A stretch of DNA of 38,234 bases from JBHEKP01 sp041859375 (GTDB taxonomy: Bacteria; Hydrogenedentota; Hydrogenedentia; Hydrogenedentales; CAITNO01), in contig JBHEKP010000045.1 of the NCBI GenBank assembly GCA_041859375.1, positions 1-38,234 of the forward strand, given 5' to 3'. The notes beneath the pieces were generated by a model. It did not search any database. It had not been told where the DNA came from and worked only from the letters and a program-made list of their open reading frames with translations. The first letter of the stretch is position 1. Each line of letters begins with the position of its first letter. The position numbers and the translations under genes were made by a program. Below are positions 33,966-38,234 of the stretch, one piece after another.

Positions 33966-36281
33966 ATGAACCGCACATATTCAAAATGGGTAAAGGGCAT
34001 GTGTTTTCAGCCATTCTCAACAGCACGGTGTGTCCTTGTGTTGGTATTGGCCCTTTTCGCGGCGGCGCACAGCGACGCCGTCAACGGCAAAGTCAGTGTC
34101 CACAATGGCGCGCCGGTATTTTTCTTTGACGGCAGGCCGCACACCGGATTGTCTTACATGACCTATGTGGGAAGCGGTTCGCTGGGTTTGGACGGGGTTC
34201 CCCTGCTTGCGCGGTATACCCGCGGCATGGCGGACGCGGGGTGCGGCTTGTTCACCTTTGTGGTGGACTTGGGGGGGCTCTATGGATACACGCAAACCGT
34301 CTGGCCCGAACCAGAGCGCTGGGATTTTTCCATGGTGGACGCCTCGGCGCGGATGGTGCTGGATGCGGCGCCGCCGGACGCGAAACTGATCATCCAGTTG
34401 TACATTGACACGCCGGAATGGTGGAACAACAGCCACCCGGGGGAGATGCTTCAGCTCAGCAACGGCACGCCGGATTTCGGTGAGAAACTGTTTGCCCTGC
34501 CCCGAAAAGACAATCTGCCCTGCATGGTTTCACCCGCGTGGCGCGAGGCGGCCGGGGGCGCGGTGCAAAAACTGATCGAGCATGTCGATGCGTCGGACTA
34601 TGGCGCGCGGGTTGCGGGCTACCAGGTCAGCGGGCAGAAAACCCAGGAGTGGTACCACTGGAGCATGAACTGCCAGGAACTGGGGGATTACAATCCCGCC
34701 ATGGAGGCGGCCTTCCGTCACTGGCTGGCGGAACGGTACCACACGGATGCGGCGCTTCGCGCGGCATGGCATTCAGAATCGGCCACCCCCGGCACCGCGC
34801 AGATTCCCCCAAAGGAGGCCCGGTACGGCAACCAGAAGGCCACTTTCCGCGATCCCCCCCGCGAGCAGGCCGTGATTGACTTCCACCGCTTCTGGTCTGA
34901 TGTGATGGCGGACACCATCATTTACTTCGCGGACATCGTCAAAAAAAGGACGGGCGGGAACAAGGTTGTGGGCGGGTTCTACGCCTACACCTTCGAGTTT
35001 GCCGAGCTGGTGGAGGACGCGGGCCATCTGGCGCTGGGCAGGCTGCTTGCCTCGCCCGCGCTGGACTTCATCATGATGCCCAGCAGCTATCACCGGCGAA
35101 ACCTCAACGGTGGCCAGAGCGTGTTCCGCACCCCGGTGCTTTCCCTGGTCACCCACGGGAAAATGCTTTGGAACGATTTTGACGCCGCCAGCTTCAAATT
35201 TTACGAAAAAGACCAGAAGGCGCTTGCTCCCTGGGCGGATTCACTGGGGGTGACGCGGACGCCCGACGAATTTGTGTGGATGTTCCGGCGCGAACTGGGC
35301 AACGCGCTTGCCTACGGCGGGAACATGGTCTATTTTGACCTGCACGGCGGCTACTATGACGATCCGGCCATCCTCCGGGGCGTGGCTGAATGTGGAAAGG
35401 TCCGCGAGGATGCGCTCGCGCGGGACCGCGCCTCCTCGGCGCAGATACTAGCCGTGGTGGACGAGGACTCCCAGCATTTTTTAACCTTCCGCAATCCGGT
35501 GTCGCGCAAACTGCTCATTGAACAGGTGGCGGAACTGCCCTTCACCGCACCATTTGACACGGTGCTCCTTTCAGATTTGGGGGGGATTCCACTTGAACGT
35601 TACCGTCTGGTGCTGATGCTGAACGCCTTCCGACTCGACGGGGAGCAACGGCGGGTGGTGGACGAAAAACTGAAGCGGGACAACCGCATGGTGGTGTGGC
35701 TCTATGCGCCGGGCTTGTTCCAGGGGGACGGGACGGCAATGGACCCGGTGGGAATCGCCGAGGTGTCGGGCATTGTTGCCACGCCCTCCCCCAGGCCGGA
35801 GGGTGCTCCGGCGGCGGTCCTTGCCCCGGCTTTTTCCGGCGGGATGGACAGCCTGTCCATCCCGTTGCTGCAGGCGGAACAGTTTGTTGTGGCCGATTCG
35901 GGGGCGGAATGTGTCGCCCGGAACGGGGAGCAAACAGTCATCTGCTTGAAGGAGTTTCCGGGCTGGACATCGGTGCTGGCGGGTGCCGCGCCGTTGCCCA
36001 GGCAGACCCTGCGTGAACTGGCGCGCCGCGCGGGTGTGCATCTCTACCATGAGAATCCAGACGACAGCGTCTACGCCAACGGCAGTTATCTGACCGTTGC
36101 GGCATCCACCGGGGCGGGACGCCGTACGCTTTATTTGCCTTTTGACGCCGCCGTTCACGATGCAATCACCGGGGAGGTTCTTTGTGAAAACTCGCGGCAG
36201 TTCACCGCCGAGTTCAAATCCATGGAGGTACGCATTTTTGAGATCAACAGGGAGGGGCTGCGGAAAGTCAGTACTCCATAA
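33966..36281 (+). CDS. Secreted glycoside-hydrolase-like protein (GH42/beta-galactosidase-like)
   Basis: The 771-residue protein has an N-terminal signal region (ARCVLVLVLALFAAAHSDA) and a large TIM-barrel domain. VNGKVSVHNGAPVFFFDGRP, PERWDFSMVD, LIIQLYIDTPEWWNNSHP and VAGYQVSGQKTQEWYHWS follow the order of GH42-like beta-galactosidases. At the usual acid/base site (GYQ-x-x-NE) the sequence is GYQVSGQKTQEW, so the Asn-Glu pair is replaced, though a Glu occurs a few residues on. A second domain (ILAVVDEDSQHFL to the RYRLVLMLNAF region) resembles the trimerisation/glutamine-amidotransferase-like domain of that family, and a small beta domain ends the protein. The ATG at 33966 has only a distant AAGG; ATG 33999 is an alternative. 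The substrate is unknown; extracellular glycan degradation is inferred. Confidence 0.8.
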   Translation: MNRTYSKWVKGMCFQPFSTARCVLVLVLALFAAAHSDAVNGKVSVHNGAPVFFFDGRPHTGLSYMTYVGSGSLGLDGVPLLARYTRGMADAGCGLFTFVVDLGGLYGYTQTVWPEPERWDFSMVDASARMVLDAAPPDAKLIIQLYIDTPEWWNNSHPGEMLQLSNGTPDFGEKLFALPRKDNLPCMVSPAWREAAGGAVQKLIEHVDASDYGARVAGYQVSGQKTQEWYHWSMNCQELGDYNPAMEAAFRHWLAERYHTDAALRAAWHSESATPGTAQIPPKEARYGNQKATFRDPPREQAVIDFHRFWSDVMADTIIYFADIVKKRTGGNKVVGGFYAYTFEFAELVEDAGHLALGRLLASPALDFIMMPSSYHRRNLNGGQSVFRTPVLSLVTHGKMLWNDFDAASFKFYEKDQKALAPWADSLGVTRTPDEFVWMFRRELGNALAYGGNMVYFDLHGGYYDDPAILRGVAECGKVREDALARDRASSAQILAVVDEDSQHFLTFRNPVSRKLLIEQVAELPFTAPFDTVLLSDLGGIPLERYRLVLMLNAFRLDGEQRRVVDEKLKRDNRMVVWLYAPGLFQGDGTAMDPVGIAEVSGIVATPSPRPEGAPAAVLAPAFSGGMDSLSIPLLQAEQFVVADSGAECVARNGEQTVICLKEFPGWTSVLAGAAPLPRQTLRELARRAGVHLYHENPDDSVYANGSYLTVAASTGAGRRTLYLPFDAAVHDAITGEVLCENSRQFTAEFKSMEVRIFEINREGLRKVSTP

Positions 36282-36846
36282 TATACGGGGCCTTGAAAGC
36301 ACCGCCAACGGGAATCACTGTTCCATTCACGGTGAATGTGCCCAGCCACGTCCCGTCATAGTTGTCCATGCGCCCGTCCTCGTCCACGTCACCCGCCTTG
36401 CCCAGGAAGGCCAGTTGGGCGGTGACACCCGTGACGGTCGGCGGCGCATCCTCCGTGGTGTGCAGTTCCATCTTTCCGTCCGGGAACACCACCCCGGTCA
36501 GGGGGAAGGGACCGACGGAAAGCAGGCCCGCCATGGCGGCAATTTCTGGATTGGCGGCGGCCAGGCCGCCCAGGGTCAGCAGCAGATCATCCCCCAGCAC
36601 GCAGGACAGGTCGAAAGTTACCGACCCGGTGACCAGGGATTTGCTGAAGAGGATGCCGTCTGAATTTTGCTCAAGGGTGAGCGTCATGGCGCAGTCTTTC
36701 ATCACCTTGAGATCGCCCGCGCCGACCGAATAGAGCCCCTCATGGGTTCCCGTCACATCAAAGGCGGGCTGGAGTTCCGGGCACCCGGAAAGGGCGGCGG
36801 CGGCCAAAACCAACAGGGCGGAAAAGGCGGAACGTTTGCATGTCAT
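36268..36846 (-). CDS. Small lipoprotein with a calcium-binding-like loop
   Basis: This 192-residue protein begins with a lipoprotein signal peptide (FSALLVLAAAALSGC, lipobox LSGC, Cys22), so it is likely anchored to a membrane. The rest is beta-rich. Near the C-terminus DVDEDGRMDNYDG resembles the DxDxDG calcium-binding loop of EF-hand, dockerin or thrombospondin-3 repeats. I do not recognise the family. The ATG has GGAG 8 nt upstream. Its last 14 bases overlap the 3' end of the glycosidase-like gene on the other strand. Two palindromes lie just upstream. Confidence 0.8.
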   Translation of the reverse strand: MTCKRSAFSALLVLAAAALSGCPELQPAFDVTGTHEGLYSVGAGDLKVMKDCAMTLTLEQNSDGILFSKSLVTGSVTFDLSCVLGDDLLLTLGGLAAANPEIAAMAGLLSVGPFPLTGVVFPDGKMELHTTEDAPPTVTGVTAQLAFLGKAGDVDEDGRMDNYDGTWLGTFTVNGTVIPVGGAFKAPYIMEY

Positions 36847-36866
36847 GGGGTTGTCTCCACAAATGT

Positions 36867-36905
36867 GTTGTTACAACCTTACCCATGGTAAACGAAAACG
36901 TTTCG
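36867..36905 (-). promoter_or_regulatory. Two palindromes upstream of the lipoprotein gene
   Basis: GTTGTTACAAC (36867-36877) is a perfect 5+1+5 palindrome. CGAAAACGTTTCG (36893-36905) contains the 8-bp palindrome AAACGTTT typical of LacI-family operator cores. Both lie within 60 nt upstream of the ATG; no clear promoter hexamers were found. Confidence 0.4.
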
Positions 36906-36931
36906 CAACATGAGGCCGCCGCAGGCCTGGT

Positions 36932-38234
36932 TTAGGGCTTGTTTTTCATCAGCCACACCTCGGCCACCTGGCATCCCCGGCCGTTTCCGCCCCTGCCCGG
37001 CGCCTGCATCCAGGTGAGGGTGAGGCTGCCGTCGGCGGTGGCGCCTTGGGGGATCTCAAATTCGAGGGGCGCGGGCGGATTCGGTTTTTCGATTTGTGGA
37101 TGCACCTCCAGCCCGTCGGCACTGAGTTGGATGGTGCGCTCCATGGAGTCTCCCGCGTAGACGACGCGCACGGTGTAGCCCGCCTCCGGGTCCAGTCCCC
37201 CATAGCGGGCCTGCAGGGGGGACTCATAACGGCTTTCCGCGTAGCGGTTCCAGGAGATCTTGAATCCGTGCTCATAGTCACGGCCCATATTGGGTTCGGA
37301 CTTGAACTCCGGATCCGGATAATGTTCAGCACTGCGCAGCAGGTGCGAATGCGGCGAAGGCACCCCCAGCTCGTCATAGAACCCGCCCGGTCCGGGATTC
37401 TTCCAGTCAACGATGCCGTTGACCGCCTCCAGCCTGGCCCGTTCCGTCGGCAGGGCGCGTATTTCCCCAAACTTGGCCAGCAGCCAGATCCGGTCGTTCA
37501 GCGGCAAATCGATCAGGTCCAGATTGCCGCCCCGGCCTGAGTTGATGGCCTGGTACTTGGGCGCGCTCAACTGCATGCGCACGCTTTGGTACAGCGCCTC
37601 CGCCAGTTCGAAGACCCGCGCCCTCAGCTCTTCCGCGGCGGGTTCATCCACGGCGCGCATAAGCGCCGCCTCCGCCTTGTCCAGCGCGTGAAGCGTGCCG
37701 GTTGTTCCGGCCTGCCGCAGCGCGTCCATCGCCTCCTGTTCCAGCAGGGTTTCATAATGCAGCCGCCGCTGAACGAGCGCGTCGTAGTAGGCGCGGTAAA
37801 GGGCCTGCTGGAAGCGCCAGTTGAGCTTCATCTGCGGCGTGGCGTTCCGCTCCATCTCCTGGAACTGCGCCAGTGTGACGGGCACGCACTCATTTGACGC
37901 GAGCGGTCCGGTCCAGTTGCGCTCAAGCGCCAGGAGCCCCTGGGCAAAGGAGTCCGCGGCGTCCGGGCTGATGAAATAGCGGCCGTACTCGCGGAGTATG
38001 CCGTCCACGGGGGCGGCCGAATCCCAGCCGAGGCCGCTCCACACGGTTTTGTTCACATCATCATTGCATCCCTCGGAATAGGTGAGGAATCCGATGGTCC
38101 CCTCCTTGAACATCTGGTAGATGCGGGCGTACTGGGTTGGGCGTGGATTGACAGGTTCGCGCTGTTCCGTGATTGCGAAGGCATAGTCCCAGTCGGGCAC
38201 GGGAAACTGGCACTGGATGGTGTGGGTGATGTCG
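36932..38234 (-). CDS. C-terminal part of a large protein, possibly glycoside-hydrolase-related (partial)
   Basis: The frame is open to the right edge, so the 5' part is missing; the GTG at 38198-38200 is internal because coding continues upstream (ITHTIQCQFPVPDWDYAFAI). The visible 434 residues contain GTIGFLTYSEGCNDDVNKTV followed by WSGLGWD and EYGRYFI, a style seen in C-terminal catalytic-barrel ends of large carbohydrate-active proteins. A helical middle (about 110-230) and a C-terminal beta-sandwich (GYTVRVVYAGDSMERTIQL, GSLTLTWMQAPG) follow. I cannot name the family; a secreted polysaccharide-acting enzyme is inferred from the neighbours and these aromatic motifs. It lies upstream of the lipoprotein gene on the same strand, with a gap of 85 nt. 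Confidence 0.72.
   Translation of the reverse strand, partial: DITHTIQCQFPVPDWDYAFAITEQREPVNPRPTQYARIYQMFKEGTIGFLTYSEGCNDDVNKTVWSGLGWDSAAPVDGILREYGRYFISPDAADSFAQGLLALERNWTGPLASNECVPVTLAQFQEMERNATPQMKLNWRFQQALYRAYYDALVQRRLHYETLLEQEAMDALRQAGTTGTLHALDKAEAALMRAVDEPAAEELRARVFELAEALYQSVRMQLSAPKYQAINSGRGGNLDLIDLPLNDRIWLLAKFGEIRALPTERARLEAVNGIVDWKNPGPGGFYDELGVPSPHSHLLRSAEHYPDPEFKSEPNMGRDYEHGFKISWNRYAESRYESPLQARYGGLDPEAGYTVRVVYAGDSMERTIQLSADGLEVHPQIEKPNPPAPLEFEIPQGATADGSLTLTWMQAPGRGGNGRGCQVAEVWLMKNKP

Noticed and set aside
1..38234. CRISPR arrays, insertion sequences, phage genes, rRNA
   Set aside because: No regularly spaced repeats, transposase or integrase motifs, terminal inverted repeats or rRNA-like sequence were seen on either strand.

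Overview
The window is GC-rich, densely coded DNA from a Gram-negative bacterium. Lipid A genes (lpxA, lpxB, an lpxH-type hydrolase), Tat- and Sec-exported proteins and a lipoprotein imply an outer membrane. The mix of Tat-exported Gfo/Idh/MocA oxidoreductase, HEAT-repeat protein, hydrazine-synthase-alpha-like cytochrome fused to a formylglycine-enzyme-like domain, ceramidase-like and glycosidase-like secreted proteins, and a corrinoid methanol methyltransferase resembles uncultured heterotrophs of the Hydrogenedentota or the Planctomycetes-Verrucomicrobia-Lentisphaerae assemblage. That placement is inferred from gene content; no marker gene was compared.

Layout. 1-501 (-): N-terminus of a TMTC-like membrane protein. 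735-6346 (+): lpxA, a GnnA-like oxidoreductase, lpxB and polA, tightly packed with overlaps. 6515-8028 (+): rho and a strong intrinsic terminator. 8084-9445 (+): an NtrC-type regulator whose receiver and AAA+ motifs are all damaged. 9442-12764 (-): HEAT-repeat protein and a Tat-exported oxidoreductase, divergent from a Tat-exported superoxide dismutase (13149-13862). 13902-18375 (-): a run transcribed as J-domain-like protein, helical-repeat protein, D12-class DNA adenine methylase, signal peptidase I and LpxH-like hydrolase. 18597-22714 (+): pyruvate dehydrogenase E1 and E2, with no E3 gene here.

22724-25412 (-): a methanol:corrinoid methyltransferase (MtaB) under a PocR/AraC regulator, with direct repeats just upstream of mtaB; its usual partners MtaC and MtaA are absent. 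25586-31670 (+): aldo/keto reductase, a 1047-residue di-heme/SUMF1-like fusion, a small DUF6526-like membrane protein and a ceramidase-like secreted enzyme. 31679-33751 (-): two tandem stand-alone E2-type acyltransferase domains without lipoyl domains. 33966-36281 (+): a secreted glycoside-hydrolase-like protein with a good promoter. 36268-38234 (-): a lipoprotein and the C-terminal part of a large protein that runs off the window.

The core blocks (lipid A, replication/termination, pyruvate dehydrogenase) look conventional. The most unusual elements are the degenerate enhancer-binding protein, the isolated MtaB-PocR/AraC unit, the paired orphan E2 domains, the cytochrome-SUMF1 fusion, and the J-like/helical/methylase operon. 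No rRNA, tRNA, CRISPR array, transposase or prophage gene was seen.
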